Assembly (NCBI RefSeq): GCF_011387195.1
Contig: NZ_CP046919.1
Coordinates: forward strand, 434,001-498,000
Length of the DNA stretch: 64,000 nucleotides
Direction: 5' to 3'
DNA from: Streptococcus ruminicola
Lineage (GTDB): Bacteria > Bacillota > Bacilli > Lactobacillales > Streptococcaceae
Shown in pieces: positions 7,568 through 16,649 of the stretch. Position 1 is the stretch's first letter, and every line of letters begins with the position of its first letter. The position numbers were made by a program, and so were the translations under genes. The notes under the pieces are model-generated. The model searched no databases. It was not told the DNA's origin and saw nothing but the letters and a program-made list of their open reading frames with translations.

Positions 7568-8891
7568 CCTCAGGGGTCTGTTCTATATCAGAAATGACAA
7601 CTTTCAATTTCGTCACACGACCATCTTTTACTTTATCATTTGTTAAAACAAGGTGTTTTTCTTTTGAATCAATTTCAAAGCTTTCACGACTATCCTGACT
7701 TGGAATGTTACCAACTCCTGTCAAATAGAATCCAGCAATAGTATCGACATCATCACTATCTAAATCAAGGTCAAAGTAATCATTGAAATCATTCAAGGTC
7801 ATTGTACCAAGGACAATATAAGTATCTTCACCAATTTCACGAACACATTGTTCTGCTTTATCGGTTTCGTCATCAATTTCACCGACAATTTCTTCAAGCA
7901 AATCTTCAAGGGTTACAATTCCTGCAACACCACCATATTCATCAAGTAAGATTGCCATTTGATTTTGAGTGTTTCGCAATTGACGCAACAAATCATCAAC
8001 AAAAATCGTTTCAGGAACAAACAAAGGTTCTTGCAAGATTTTACGCAAAACAATATTATCAAAACCTTCGCTGAAACCAGCAGCTAACAAACGTTTAGTG
8101 TGAAGGACACCAATAATCTTATCCTTATCGTCATCATAGACGGGAATACGTGAAAAGTGTCTTTTCAGAATTTCTTGAATGTTTTCTTGCGTGTCATCAT
8201 TGATGTCAATCATGAAAGCATCTGTACGTGGTACCATGACTTCACGCGCCATCAATTCATCAAGTGAGAAGACACCTTGAAGCATTTCAATCTCCTCTGC
8301 ATCCAAAGTCTCTTCGCTATTTGTCAGCATGTATTCAATTTCATCACGTGTCATTTTTTCATCAGCATCATCAAATGTCATCGGCGTAATACGTGATAAA
8401 AAGTTCGTTGAAGCTGAAAGCAACCATACAAACGGACTAACAATTTTTCCAATAAAAATAATAATCGGAGCAGAAATGACGGCAAGATTTTCTTTGAGGT
8501 TCATCGCGATACGTTTTGGATAAAGCTCACCAAGAACAATCGAAATGTAAGTCAAAAAGACAAGAGAAATGATGCTTCCCGCAGTCTGTGCCCAAGCAAA
8601 ATTACCAAACCATGAAGCAATAACACTGCCTAGTGAAGCTGACAAACTAGCCCCTTGTAAAAGTCCGATAAAAGTAATCCCAACTTGAATCGTTGATAAA
8701 AAGTTATTTGGTTTTTCTAGGACAGACAAAAGACGGATATATTTTTTATTTCCTTCTTCTGCTTTTTGTTCAACACGTGAACGATTTAAAGACACTAAAG
8801 CCATCTCAGAAGCTGAGAAAAAGGCGTTTAATAAGGTCAAAATTAACAATAAAACAAATTGCAATACTAAATTCTGACTCGGGTCTTCCAT
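7560..8891 (-). CDS. CorC/HlyC (CNNM-type) membrane protein with CBS domains
   Basis: A 443-residue protein with three parts. Residues 1-190 are a DUF21/CNNM membrane domain with about four helices; SEMALVSLNRSRVEQKA and GLLQGASLSASLGS are typical. Residues about 205-330 hold a pair of CBS domains, with the signatures REVMVPRTDAF and GVLHTKRLL in the first and GGVAGIVTLEDLLEEIVGEI closing the second. Residues 345-430 are the CorC_HlyC domain. Relatives are tied to magnesium export or magnesium homeostasis; the old haemolysin label for the family is not supported here. It is monocistronic, with a terminator at its stop codon. Confidence 0.92.
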   Translation of the reverse strand: MEDPSQNLVLQFVLLLILTLLNAFFSASEMALVSLNRSRVEQKAEEGNKKYIRLLSVLEKPNNFLSTIQVGITFIGLLQGASLSASLGSVIASWFGNFAWAQTAGSIISLVFLTYISIVLGELYPKRIAMNLKENLAVISAPIIIFIGKIVSPFVWLLSASTNFLSRITPMTFDDADEKMTRDEIEYMLTNSEETLDAEEIEMLQGVFSLDELMAREVMVPRTDAFMIDINDDTQENIQEILKRHFSRIPVYDDDKDKIIGVLHTKRLLAAGFSEGFDNIVLRKILQEPLFVPETIFVDDLLRQLRNTQNQMAILLDEYGGVAGIVTLEDLLEEIVGEIDDETDKAEQCVREIGEDTYIVLGTMTLNDFNDYFDLDLDSDDVDTIAGFYLTGVGNIPSQDSRESFEIDSKEKHLVLTNDKVKDGRVTKLKVVISDIEQTPEED

Positions 8892-9030
8892 ATAAATCTT
8901 ACTCCTCTTCTATCTCAAATAGGTTTTAATCACCTATATTCTATTCTTAATACAGTGACTACATTATAGCATATTTTCGAATTAAAGTGCCAAACAAATA
9001 CTGCAAGCATCGACTATCTTTCTTCTATAT

Positions 9031-9062
9031 AAAAGACCCAGTTACATAAACTGAGTCCTTTT
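9031..9062 (-). terminator. Terminator of lacS
   Basis: AAAAGACCCAGTT and AACTGAGTCCTTTT pair with a mismatch around CATA, followed by a T run on the minus strand. Confidence 0.85.
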
Positions 9063-9071
9063 CATATTTCC

Positions 9072-10994
9072 TTAGTTCAAGGTCAACACATCATCACCAG
9101 CTTGTACGTTTGTACCAGCAGGAGCTTTCATCACAAAGTCATTAAAGACATGTGAATTTGTGACAGTGACAATAACCGTATCATCAAGTCCAGCTTTTTT
9201 GATTGCTGGATCCCAGAATTCAATCAATTTATCACCTTTTTTAACATGCTCTCCTTCAACCACATAAGAAACAAATCCTGTTCCTTTTAGTTTCACGGTT
9301 CCAATACCAATGTGAATCAACAAGACAATACCATCTTCAGAAACCAAACCAACAGCGTGGCGAGTGGTAAAGACTTGACGAACCATTGCATCAAACGGCG
9401 CATAAACACAACCATCGCTTGGTTTAATGGCAAATCCTTTACCAAGTCCTTCTTTTGCAAAGATTGGGTCATCTACATCTGACAAGGCAATCAGTTGACC
9501 TGAAATTGGAGCTGAGATGTTCAGGCCACCATCTGTTTCGACCTCATCTTCGATGTATTCGTGTCCCCAAGTACGTTCAAGTTCTTCAACAATTTCAGCG
9601 TGTTTTTCTTCAGTTAATTTAACACGGAAGAAGAAAACCAAACTACTTAAAATAATCAAAGCAAATGGTAAAGCAAAGACATGAAGTTTGAAAGAAATGA
9701 TTCCTGCTTTTGTAATGGAATCAGCTGTCGCACCTGTTGTCATCCCAGCAGCAACCGCTGCTGCACCAATGACAAGATTTGAAATAGCACCACCAAATTT
9801 ATCCAACAAAGGACGAACTGACAAGGTCAAAGCTTCATCACGGTGACCAAGTTTCCATTGACCATATTCCACACAGTCTGTGATAATCATCAAGACCACA
9901 AGGAAAACAAGAGGTTGGGGAATAAAGAATAATTCAGCAGCAAGTAAAACAAGAGCTAGTGATGTTCCAGCTACTGAAAAGAGACCAATACCGCAAAGCA
10001 TTACAGCGATACAAGCAAAGAACAAATTACGACGATTCAATTTTCCAGCTAATTGTGGAAAAAGAGAAACTGAAAGCAAACCGACAACTGTATTAATCGT
10101 ACCTAAGATTGAAAATTGAGCTGCGTGTCCCATGATGTAAGTGAAGTAATACAATTCAGAAGCATTTAAAATACTAATCCCAGTTGTATACAAGACATAT
10201 GACAAAGCAATCGCCATTAATTGGTCGTTTTTAGTTAAGACTTTAAGAACATCTTTGAAGCCTGTTTTTTCAGTATTTCTACGAAGGTCGGACTCAATTT
10301 CATGTGTACCAAAGGCTACAGCCAAAACAGTTAACACACCCAACAAAGCCACAATAAAGGCAAACCAGAACCAACCACGATTATCACCAGCACCGCCATT
10401 ACGATGAAGTGAGAAGAAAAGAACGATTGGCATAATCACAACACTAACAATATTACCACCAATAGTTGAACCAATACGAGCAAAAGTTGCTGTTTTTTCA
10501 CGTTCTTCAGAGCTAAATGATAGTGCTGGAACCATTGACCAAAAACCAATATCTTTAAAAGAATAAAAAATATCCATCATGATATAGATGAAAGCAAAGA
10601 TAATCAAGTAAAGCACTGGATTTGTCTTGTTAAGTCCACCCATATCAGTAAATAAAATCAATAAAGCAAGTGAGCTGATTGTACCACCAGCTACTACCCA
10701 TGGTTTGAATTTTCCCCAGCGTGTCTTTGTATTGTCAATCATATTTCCAATAAAAGGGTCAATAATCAATTCAACAATACGCAAACCTGCGATAATCTGA
10801 GTGATATACAAAACCATGCGATTATTTTGTGCTGCATCACCAGTATTAAATAAGTGTGAGGTAATAAAAGTGATGAAGTATGTTGACAAGGTCGCATAAA
10901 AAATATCGTGACCAAATGCCCCAAAAGCATATGAAATGCGTGAAGTAGCTGCAGATTTTTTCAAATCTTTGCTTGCATGAGTCGTTTGATTCAT
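9072..10994 (-). CDS. lacS: LacS-type galactoside permease with fused EIIA domain
   Basis: A 640-residue sugar symporter of the GPH family with a regulatory IIA domain, close in length and layout to S. thermophilus LacS (634 residues). Residues 20-470 hold about 12 membrane helices; [25 protein letters not shown] is the GPH signature region. The C-terminal 160 residues are an EIIA-Glc-like domain in which [12 protein letters not shown] supplies the His (about residue 561) that HPr phosphorylates. It lies alone: no beta-galactosidase, galactose or regulator gene is near. Lactose is the likely substrate, but raffinose, melibiose or another galactoside is possible. GAAGGAG precedes the ATG. A cre-like site overlaps the promoter. 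Confidence 0.88.
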   Translation of the reverse strand: MNQTTHASKDLKKSAATSRISYAFGAFGHDIFYATLSTYFITFITSHLFNTGDAAQNNRMVLYITQIIAGLRIVELIIDPFIGNMIDNTKTRWGKFKPWVVAGGTISSLALLILFTDMGGLNKTNPVLYLIIFAFIYIMMDIFYSFKDIGFWSMVPALSFSSEEREKTATFARIGSTIGGNIVSVVIMPIVLFFSLHRNGGAGDNRGWFWFAFIVALLGVLTVLAVAFGTHEIESDLRRNTEKTGFKDVLKVLTKNDQLMAIALSYVLYTTGISILNASELYYFTYIMGHAAQFSILGTINTVVGLLSVSLFPQLAGKLNRRNLFFACIAVMLCGIGLFSVAGTSLALVLLAAELFFIPQPLVFLVVLMIITDCVEYGQWKLGHRDEALTLSVRPLLDKFGGAISNLVIGAAAVAAGMTTGATADSITKAGIISFKLHVFALPFALIILSSLVFFFRVKLTEEKHAEIVEELERTWGHEYIEDEVETDGGLNISAPISGQLIALSDVDDPIFAKEGLGKGFAIKPSDGCVYAPFDAMVRQVFTTRHAVGLVSEDGIVLLIHIGIGTVKLKGTGFVSYVVEGEHVKKGDKLIEFWDPAIKKAGLDDTVIVTVTNSHVFNDFVMKAPAGTNVQAGDDVLTLN

Positions 10995-11036
10995 AGAACT
11001 CTCCTTCTTCTAACAACTTTGTTTTTTGATTACATG

Positions 11037-11068
11037 ATTATAGTAAACGCTTTCCTAAACAAAGTCAA
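11037..11068 (-). promoter_or_regulatory. lacS promoter with overlapping cre (CcpA) site
   Basis: On the minus strand TTGACT (11063-11068) and TATAAT (11037-11042) are separated by 20 bases, a long spacer. AGTAAACGCTTTCCT (plus strand, 11042-11056) fits the cre consensus for CcpA and lies between the two boxes, so glucose repression is expected. Confidence 0.7.
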
Positions 11069-11075
11069 TAAGTTT

Positions 11076-11091
11076 TAGTAAAGTTTTACTA
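11076..11091. promoter_or_regulatory. Perfect 7-bp palindrome upstream of lacS, possible operator
   Basis: TAGTAAA-GT-TTTACTA lies just upstream of the lacS -35 box. A further TTTTAGT follows at 11094-11100. It could bind a LacI/GalR-type or other sugar regulator that is not encoded here. Confidence 0.45.
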
Positions 11092-11128
11092 ACTTTTAGT
11101 TTAATAAATCAAACCTTTTAATGGATAT

Positions 11129-11157
11129 TTGTCTGAATTTTCTAAAAATGATATAAT
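11129..11157 (+). promoter_or_regulatory. Promoter of the ABC ATPase gene
   Basis: TTGTCT and TATAAT are 17 bases apart, with TGA just before the -10 (extended -10). The spacer contains AATTTTCTAAAAATG, which matches 13 of 15 positions of the CodY consensus. Confidence 0.65.
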
Positions 11158-11186
11158 AGCTATCAAACACATCTCGGAGGTCACTT

Positions 11187-11969
11187 ATGGCTCAAATTAC
11201 TTTGGAAAATGTTACGCTATCACGACAAAATAAAACCCTTCTCAAGGACATTACTTGGAAGGTCAACAAAGGGGAACATTGGGCAATCTTAGGGCTCAAC
11301 GGGTCTGGTAAAACATCACTTCTAAAACTTATCACAGCAGAATACTGGACAAGTCAAGGCAGTGTTGAGGTGCTGGGAAATAAATTTGGTGGGACTGATA
11401 TCAGCAATATGCGTACCAAAATCGGTATTGTCGGTTCATTTATCGCAGAACGTCTCTCTCCACACATGCTTGCTGAAAAAATTGTCCTGACTGGAAAATA
11501 TAAATCAAGCATTTTATACACTGAGTATGGCGAAAAAGAGCTAAACGAGGCAAGACAAATGCTCATCTCAATTGGCGGTGAACATCTTCTTGGTCGTATT
11601 TATGCCAGCCTTTCACAAGGTGAAAAGCAACTACTTCTCATTGCTCGCAGCCTTATGGAAGAACCTGAGATTTTAATTCTCGATGAAGCAACCAGCGGTC
11701 TTGATTTATTTGCTCGTGAAAAATTACTCCGCCAAATCGAGCAAATCACAACTCTTCCAAAGGCACCAACCATCCTCTACGTCACTCACCACGCAGAAGA
11801 AATCACACGTTCTTTTACCCACGTTCTTCTCCTCAAAAAAGGGCAAATCATTGCCCAAGGTCCTAAAAATGAAGTTCTTACAGAAACTATTTTATCTGAT
11901 TTTTATGACCAAAAAGTCTCAATCGTGCCGCTCGGTGATGACCGCATTTACATCAAACCTGAATTTTAA
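11187..11969 (+). CDS. Stand-alone ABC transporter ATP-binding protein (YlmA/ModF-like)
   Basis: A 260-residue single ATPase domain. The Walker A motif is GLNGSGKT (residues 36-43), the signature is LSQGEKQ, the Walker B is ILILDEAT, and the switch His is in YVTHHAEEI. The sequence resembles B. subtilis YlmA and the molybdate-linked PhrA/ModF group rather than amino-acid importers. No permease gene is next to it, so the partner and substrate are unknown; a non-transport role is also possible. GGAGG precedes the ATG and a clear promoter lies upstream. Its terminator was split by the insertion element just downstream. Confidence 0.85.
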   Translation: MAQITLENVTLSRQNKTLLKDITWKVNKGEHWAILGLNGSGKTSLLKLITAEYWTSQGSVEVLGNKFGGTDISNMRTKIGIVGSFIAERLSPHMLAEKIVLTGKYKSSILYTEYGEKELNEARQMLISIGGEHLLGRIYASLSQGEKQLLLIARSLMEEPEILILDEATSGLDLFAREKLLRQIEQITTLPKAPTILYVTHHAEEITRSFTHVLLLKKGQIIAQGPKNEVLTETILSDFYDQKVSIVPLGDDRIYIKPEF

Positions 11970-11975
11970 TAACGA

Positions 11976-11984
11976 AAAACCTCT
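11976..11984 (+). terminator. Left arm of a terminator split by the insertion sequence
   Basis: AAAACCTCT is complementary to AGAGGTTTT at 13438-13446. Removing the element and one ATC copy rejoins them around a 14-base loop, placed between the convergent ABC ATPase and mnmM genes. Confidence 0.75.
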
Positions 11985-12026
11985 ATGACCTTAATCTGTA
12001 CTGACCCCAAAAAGTTGGACAATTAA

Positions 12027-12866
12027 TTATTGAAAGGATTTAGTCCTGTATTGTACAGGGCTAAGTCCTTTTAGTTTGACTTTAATCCGTTTATTATTGT
12101 AATAATCGATGTAATGAATAATGGCTCGTTTGAGTTCATCTAGTGACTTAAAGGTCTTCTCAAAGCCATAAAACATTTCTGATTTTAAGATACCAAAGAA
12201 AGATTCCATCATACCGTTGTCTGGGCTGTTGCCTTTGCGGGACATGGATGGACGAATTCCTTTTTGATTGAGAAATTCATGATAAAACTGGTGTTGGTAT
12301 TGCCACCCTTGGTCACTGTGAAGAATCGTATTGTCATAATGTTCATCTGGAAAAGCTTTCGCTAACATAGTCTTGATTTGTTCCAAATTAGGCGAAGTTG
12401 ATAGTTGATAAGCAATAATTTCACTATTATAACCATCTAAAACTGGTGATAAGTATAATTTTTGAGAGCTAGCTGGAATAGCAAATTCAGTGATATCTGT
12501 ATAACATTTTTCGTAAGGCTTTGAAGCTTCAAAGTGACGTTGGATGAGATTATCAGCTTTCTTGCCAACTTCACCCTTGTAAGAGGAGTATTTACGTTTA
12601 CGGCGAATACGTGCAGTCAAATTCATACGTTTCATTAAGCGTTGTACTTTTTTGTGGTTGACCAAAAAGCCTTGGTTTCTTAGTTCCAAAGTGATGCGGC
12701 GATAGCCATAGTTGCCTTTGTGCTCGTCATAAATCATCTTGATTTTAGCTTTAAGAACCTTGTTTTTGTCAAGCTTATTTAGCTGTTTCAAGTGGTAATA
12801 GTAAGTTGAACGAGCCAAACCCGAAAATTCTAAAAGGATATCTAGTCTGAATCCTCCTCTAACCAT
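12027..12866 (-). CDS. IS3-family transposase OrfB (DDE integrase domain)
   Basis: A 279-residue protein. The first 90 residues are an HTH_21-like region, with [16 protein letters not shown]. The rest is an rve integrase core with the DDE triad complete: Asp124 in CYTDITEF, Asp185 in LHSDQGWQY and Glu221 in [10 protein letters not shown], with 35 residues between the last two, as the family requires. KSEMFY follows the Glu. It overlaps orfA by 25 bp in the -1 frame. In many IS3 elements a -1 frameshift makes an OrfAB fusion; I see no classic A-AAA-AAG slip site in the overlap, so coupled reinitiation is equally possible. Confidence 0.93.
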   Translation of the reverse strand: MVRGGFRLDILLEFSGLARSTYYYHLKQLNKLDKNKVLKAKIKMIYDEHKGNYGYRRITLELRNQGFLVNHKKVQRLMKRMNLTARIRRKRKYSSYKGEVGKKADNLIQRHFEASKPYEKCYTDITEFAIPASSQKLYLSPVLDGYNSEIIAYQLSTSPNLEQIKTMLAKAFPDEHYDNTILHSDQGWQYQHQFYHEFLNQKGIRPSMSRKGNSPDNGMMESFFGILKSEMFYGFEKTFKSLDELKRAIIHYIDYYNNKRIKVKLKGLSPVQYRTKSFQ

Positions 12867-13378
12867 TTCTCTAATTGTCGCTGTTGTTCGCGCATTTTGG
12901 CTTCGTCCCTCAAGCGAGCTGCTCTCAACTTTTTTAGGAAAACATTCTCCGTTCGTAACCGCTCATTTTCCTCTCTAAGTCGTTCTAGCTCAGTCATTTC
13001 TTCCCAGGTTTTCTTTGGTTTACGCCCCATTTTGCTTGGTCTCCCTCTTGTTTTCTCAACAATAGTATACCCATTTTTCTTGTATTGTGCTAGCCAATTG
13101 GAAAGTGTTCCTATGTTAGGAAGAGCATATTCAAGAGAGACAGACAATTGAGTACGACCTTCAAGAAGGACTTGATTGATAATTTCTTGCTTTAGTTCAG
13201 GAGAATAATACCTATTTTTACTTTTTTTAACAATCTCTACGCCATATCGGTCCATAAGCTTAACCATGTAACGTAGATTTCTAGGATTAACATCATAGGT
13301 TTGACCCAGCTGAGGCCAAGACAAACCTTGTTTTCTGAGTTTATAGATTTCTAGTTTATCTTCATAAGTTAATTTCAT
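12842..13378 (-). CDS. IS3-family transposase OrfA (helix-turn-helix)
   Basis: A 178-residue protein with two helix-turn-helix segments: residues 4-45 ([17 protein letters not shown]) and about 65-100 ([19 protein letters not shown], then [12 protein letters not shown]). The C-terminal part (130-178) is a Glu/Arg-rich leucine-zipper coiled coil, [21 protein letters not shown], typical of OrfA and used for dimer formation. It would bind the terminal repeats. The coding region starts 54 bp inside the right end of the element. It looks intact. Confidence 0.92.
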   Translation of the reverse strand: MKLTYEDKLEIYKLRKQGLSWPQLGQTYDVNPRNLRYMVKLMDRYGVEIVKKSKNRYYSPELKQEIINQVLLEGRTQLSVSLEYALPNIGTLSNWLAQYKKNGYTIVEKTRGRPSKMGRKPKKTWEEMTELERLREENERLRTENVFLKKLRAARLRDEAKMREQQRQLEKWLEEDSD

Positions 13379-13437
13379 ACAAAAAGCACCCCAATCGTTA
13401 GATTTTTTGTCTAACTTTTGGGGTGCAGTTCAATCAG

Positions 13438-13446
13438 AGAGGTTTT
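13438..13446 (-). terminator. Right arm of the terminator split by the insertion sequence
   Basis: AGAGGTTTT matches the arm at 11976-11984. In the rejoined form it would have ended both the ABC ATPase and the mnmM transcripts. Confidence 0.75.
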
Positions 13447-13450
13447 ATTA

Positions 13451-13999
13451 TTAACGTAATTTTTCAATCATAACCAAGAAAGGTGGTTGGTGAATTTGGT
13501 TAAGAGGTTTGTAAAGCATGGTTGCAAACTCTTTTTGGTCAAGAGCTGACACGTAATCAAGCACAGCATCTTTTTCCATGTCTCCACCTTCGTGACCATA
13601 ATAAATCATGATAGCTAGACGACCACCGATTTCAAGACGTTCTAAGATTTTTTCAATAGCCACTAAAGTGGTATCAGGTTTTGTAATGACTGTCTTATCG
13701 GCACTTGGTAAATAGCCAAGGTTGAAAATAGCTGCGCGAATTGGCTCACTGACGTATTTATCAAGATTTTGATGCCCATCTAAAATCAACTGCGCATTTG
13801 AAATTGCCTGTTTTTCTAGGCGTTCTTGTGTGCTGTTTAGTGCTTGTTCTTGCACATCAAAAGCGTAAACTTTTTTAGCATGCTGAGCGAGAAAAGCTGT
13901 GTCATTGCCATTTCCCATGGTTGCATCAACAGCTACTGCACTATCATCTAGCACCTCAGCCAAAAAATCATGTGATAAGTGTAAGGGACGTTTTATCAC
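13451..13999 (-). CDS. mnmM: tRNA wobble-uridine methyltransferase MnmM (YtqB)
   Basis: A 182-residue class I SAM methyltransferase. VDATMGNGNDTAFLA (residues 24-38) is the SAM-binding loop and FNLGYLPSADKT (about 92-103) is the block typical of YtqB proteins. YtqB of B. subtilis was shown to be MnmM, which adds the last methyl group in mnm5s2U34 of tRNA in Gram-positive bacteria that lack MnmC. The start overlaps the stop of the radical-SAM gene by 4 bp, so the pair is coupled. The family assignment is firm; older annotations call it an rRNA methylase. Confidence 0.9.
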   Translation of the reverse strand: MIKRPLHLSHDFLAEVLDDSAVAVDATMGNGNDTAFLAQHAKKVYAFDVQEQALNSTQERLEKQAISNAQLILDGHQNLDKYVSEPIRAAIFNLGYLPSADKTVITKPDTTLVAIEKILERLEIGGRLAIMIYYGHEGGDMEKDAVLDYVSALDQKEFATMLYKPLNQIHQPPFLVMIEKLR

Positions 14000-14931
14000 G
14001 ACTCAACCTCCTCTAATTTACATCCTTGATAAGAACCTCGACGTTCCATTTCTTTGTCAATGGCGTTTAAAACTTCCCATTTCTTGAGGCTCCACATTGG
14101 TCCAATCAACATGTCACGTGGAGCATCTCCAGTAATACGGTGAATAACAATATTTTTAGGAATAATTTCCAACTGGTCGCAGATAATGTTGACGTATTCG
14201 TCCATACTGAGCAATTTCAAACGCCCTTCATGGTAATCACGTTGCATTTTCGTACTTGTCATCAAGTGAAGCAAATGAAGTTTGATTCCGTCAATCTCGT
14301 TATCGCTCACACAACGTCGAACATTCTCAACCATCATCTCGTGGTTTTCCCCTGGAAGGCCATTAATCAAGTGAGAAACAATCTCAACCTTAGGAGCTAA
14401 TTCACGCAGACGTTTCACCGTTTTAACGTAAAGCTCATAAGTGTGAGCACGGTTAATGATTTTAGACGTTTCATCATAAGTGGTCTGCAAACCAAGCTCA
14501 ACAGTCACATGCATACGCTCAGATAATTCAGCAATGTAGGCAATGGTTTCATCAGGCAGACAGTCGGGACGTGTCCCGATATTAATCCCAACAACACCAG
14601 GTTCGTTAATAGCTTGTTCATAGCGTTCACGAATCACATCAACCGTGTCATGCGTATTGGTGAAGTTTTGGAAATAAACCAAGTATTTCTTAACTTCTGG
14701 CCATTTACGGTGCATGAAATCTATTTCTTTATAAAATTGGTCACGAATTGGAGCGTCTGGAGCCACGATAGCATCACCAGAACCTGATACCGTACAGAAA
14801 GTACAACCACCATGCGCTACCGTTCCATCACGGTTAGGACAATCAAAGCCCGCATCAATAGGAACTTTAAATATTTTTTCTCCAAAAATCTCGCGATAGT
14901 AATCATTTAGAGTATTGTAACGTTTTTTCAT
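13996..14931 (-). CDS. mnmL: Radical-SAM protein YtqA/YhcC (MnmL)
   Basis: A 311-residue radical-SAM protein of the TIGR01212 family. The cluster motif is spaced unusually: Cys31 in GFDCPNRDGT, then Cys43 and Cys46 in GGCTFC; this wide first spacing is the mark of the family. VELGLQTTYD, SHLINGLPGE and KLHLLHLM are further conserved blocks. Its B. subtilis homologue YtqA has been named MnmL and acts with MnmM in tRNA wobble-uridine modification. Gene fusion by overlap with mnmM agrees. I am sure of the family and fairly sure of the pathway. Confidence 0.88.
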   Translation of the reverse strand: MKKRYNTLNDYYREIFGEKIFKVPIDAGFDCPNRDGTVAHGGCTFCTVSGSGDAIVAPDAPIRDQFYKEIDFMHRKWPEVKKYLVYFQNFTNTHDTVDVIRERYEQAINEPGVVGINIGTRPDCLPDETIAYIAELSERMHVTVELGLQTTYDETSKIINRAHTYELYVKTVKRLRELAPKVEIVSHLINGLPGENHEMMVENVRRCVSDNEIDGIKLHLLHLMTSTKMQRDYHEGRLKLLSMDEYVNIICDQLEIIPKNIVIHRITGDAPRDMLIGPMWSLKKWEVLNAIDKEMERRGSYQGCKLEEVES

Positions 14932-14979
14932 AGCTTTTATTATAACACTTTCTAAGCACGAGACAAACTCAAGTCACCT

Positions 14980-15010
14980 TAAAAAGACGACCTATCGGTC
15001 GCCTCTTTAA
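14980..15010 (-). terminator. Terminator of the PAP2 phosphatase gene
   Basis: AAAGACGACC and GGTCGCCTCTTT pair around TAT with a bulge; a T run follows on the minus strand. Confidence 0.75.
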
Positions 15011-15013
15011 TAC

Positions 15014-15670
15014 TTAATCTTGTTTTCCTTGGAAACGCCATTCAAAACGCTTCTTATCATAAATTGGGTATACAGCTAGAGAGATAGCAAGAGCTAGCAA
15101 CCAGCCACCCAAAATATCTGTTGGGTAATGGACACCTAAGTAGATACGAGAAACAGCTGTTAAAAGAGCAAGTACAAAAACCAATACTTGTAGCAGACGC
15201 TTAGCCACTGTTTTTGTCAAATGTTGCTCGATAATAATCATCAAACTAATAGCCACAATCATACTGGATGCCGCATGCCAACTTGGGAACGATGGCCCCA
15301 TTGGTCGTTTAACTAAGAATTCCAAACTTGGTCTTGGACGATTATAAAGATACTTAAAGACTGTTGAAAAAGCCCCCATTAAAACCAAATTGCCAGCTAA
15401 AAGAAGGCCTTCCGTTTTCCAATTTTTTCGGAAATAGAAAAAGGCTGCAATGGCAAATGTATAGACAAAGACAAGCGCTTCATGACCAAAATTTGTGATG
15501 ACTTTAAAGAAAGCAGTCAGATGAGCTGGTAAATCTCCACGAACGCTTAATTGAATACTTGAATCAAGTCCTGTTACAGCTTCAGGATAAAATTTTACAA
15601 CATAGCCCAACATCATAAAAATCACGAGAAAGGTTGAGCCAAGTGTAAAATAGGTTTGTTTATGTTTCAT
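15014..15670 (-). CDS. PAP2-family membrane phosphatase
   Basis: A 218-residue membrane protein with about six helices. The three PAP2 motifs are present: KYLYNRPRPS (Lys and Arg-Pro), PSWHAASS (the His motif, with Trp in place of the usual Gly), and SRIYLGVHYPTDILGG (Ser-Arg, His and Asp). Such enzymes remove phosphate from undecaprenyl pyrophosphate or phosphatidylglycerophosphate at the outer face of the membrane. The ATG at 15670 has AAAGG 7 bases upstream, and a GTG five codons earlier lies inside that ribosome-binding site. The substrate cannot be told from sequence. Confidence 0.87.
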   Translation of the reverse strand: MKHKQTYFTLGSTFLVIFMMLGYVVKFYPEAVTGLDSSIQLSVRGDLPAHLTAFFKVITNFGHEALVFVYTFAIAAFFYFRKNWKTEGLLLAGNLVLMGAFSTVFKYLYNRPRPSLEFLVKRPMGPSFPSWHAASSMIVAISLMIIIEQHLTKTVAKRLLQVLVFVLALLTAVSRIYLGVHYPTDILGGWLLALAISLAVYPIYDKKRFEWRFQGKQD

Positions 15671-15808
15671 GTTAATACCTTTCACAAGAATTTAGTGCAA
15701 CAGTATTATTATAACGCAGTTCATTTTTTAAGCCTAGCCAAAGCCTCTAAATTCTGTGGCAAAACTGTGGCAGTTTAAACAAATGTTAAGTTCATTAGCA
15801 GATTAACT

Positions 15809-15834
15809 AAAAAGCCTAGGACTATGTCCCAGAC
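15809..15834 (-). terminator. Terminator of ribU
   Basis: On the minus strand GTCTGGGAC and GTCCTAGGC pair with GU wobbles around ATA and are followed by TTTTT. Confidence 0.7.
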
Positions 15835-15845
15835 CTGTCATGTAT

Positions 15846-16412
15846 TTATTTTGTTAAAATCGGTTTTAGGCATGTCCATAAGATAAAGAAGGAAATAGAG
15901 AAAATCACTCCTTCAATCAAGTTAAATGGGACAACCATTGCAAAAAGGTAATTTCCTAAACCTAGAATAGCTGAAATATCAAAGTTTGCAAATTGGGCAT
16001 AAAGTGGCACCGCATAGATATAGTTTAATACCAACATAGCCACGGTCAAACCAATCGTTCCCACAACTGAAGCCAAAACAAAAGTTTTCAAACTTGGTTT
16101 TCGATTCCAAATGAAAGCCATCGCTAACAAGAAAACTCCTAAAGTGACCACATTCATTGGCATACCAATCAAGGTGGTAACACCACCATTATTTAACATG
16201 AGTTTTAGAAGTGTTCGCAAAATCAAAATTCCAAGCGCGCTTTGCAAGTCAATCATCACAAGACCAACTAAGACTGGTAAGATTGAAAAATCAAATTGCA
16301 AGAAGCTAGCTGATGGAATCAGCGGAAATTGCAAATACATCAACAAGAACGAAAGCGTCGATAAAATGGCAATATGCGCCAATTTACGTGTGTTAGTCAT
16401 AGTTTCAGGCAT
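15846..16412 (-). CDS. ribU: Riboflavin ECF transporter S component RibU
   Basis: A 188-residue membrane protein with six predicted helices, the vitamin-binding subunit of an energy-coupling-factor transporter. LQFPLIPSASFLQFDFSILPVLVG is the RibU signature region, and RTLLKLMLNNGG and IGMPMNVVTLG are further family blocks. It takes up riboflavin with a shared EcfA/EcfA'/EcfT module that is not in this window. AGGAGG lies 8 bases before the ATG and is part of a hairpin. An FMN riboswitch precedes the gene, which agrees fully with the assignment. Confidence 0.96.
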   Translation of the reverse strand: MPETMTNTRKLAHIAILSTLSFLLMYLQFPLIPSASFLQFDFSILPVLVGLVMIDLQSALGILILRTLLKLMLNNGGVTTLIGMPMNVVTLGVFLLAMAFIWNRKPSLKTFVLASVVGTIGLTVAMLVLNYIYAVPLYAQFANFDISAILGLGNYLFAMVVPFNLIEGVIFSISFFILWTCLKPILTK

Positions 16413-16420
16413 AAAAAAGT

Positions 16421-16449
16421 TCCTCCAATTTTCTCAAATTGAAAGAAGG
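16421..16449 (-). promoter_or_regulatory. Hairpin enclosing the ribU ribosome-binding site
   Basis: On the minus strand CCTTCTTTCAATTT can pair with AAATTGGAGG, which contains the Shine-Dalgarno sequence. It lies between the riboswitch and the start codon and could be the expression platform, blocking translation. Confidence 0.55.
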
Positions 16450-16494
16450 CGTTCGAGTATATTGCTGTAGCCAAAAAGCCTAAGCAAACTCTTG

Positions 16495-16646
16495 GTCTTC
16501 TCCCATCCAGACTTTACTGTCGGTTCTGGAATCTCACCAGATCAACTGCCAAGCAGCTCGCGGACTTTTACATTGCTCTCGTTCTCTTAGCAAACAACGA
16601 GAGGCAACACCGCCGGTCGGGAATTGCACCCTGCCCTGAAGACACC
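16495..16646 (-). ncRNA. FMN riboswitch (RFN element)
   Basis: The conserved cores of the RFN element are all there on the minus strand, in order: GGGCAGGGTGCAATTCCCGA, then CCGGCGGT, a variable stem, AGTCCGCGAGC, then GGTGAGATTCCAGAACCGAC and AGTCTGGATGGGAGAAGA. The closing helix pairs GTCTTC with GAAGAC. Bound FMN would shut off ribU. It starts within a few bases of the predicted transcription start. Confidence 0.97.
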
Positions 16647-16649
16647 CTT

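Larger units (their letters stand above)
11997..13432 (-). mobile_element. Complete IS3-family (IS150-group-like) insertion sequence, 1436 bp
   Basis: The element is bounded by imperfect inverted repeats: the left end reads TGTACTGACCCCAAAAAGTT and the right end, reversed, TGAACTGCACCCCAAAAGTT, both continuing to GACA. A 3-bp direct repeat, ATC, flanks it (11994-11996 and 13433-13435). It carries orfA and orfB in overlapping frames, both intact. I place it in the IS3 family, IS150 group, near IS861 of streptococci; the exact name is not certain. The intact ends, the intact frames and the exact target duplication point to recent insertion. Confidence 0.92.

Noticed and set aside
11136..11150. 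CodY box in the promoter of the ABC ATPase gene
   Set aside because: It matches 13 of 15 positions but lies in an AT-rich spacer where chance matches are common, so I only mention it in the promoter entry.
12897..13151. 84-residue plus-strand frame inside the transposase gene orfA
   Set aside because: Ser/Arg-rich mirror of a Glu/Arg-rich coiled coil on the minus strand.
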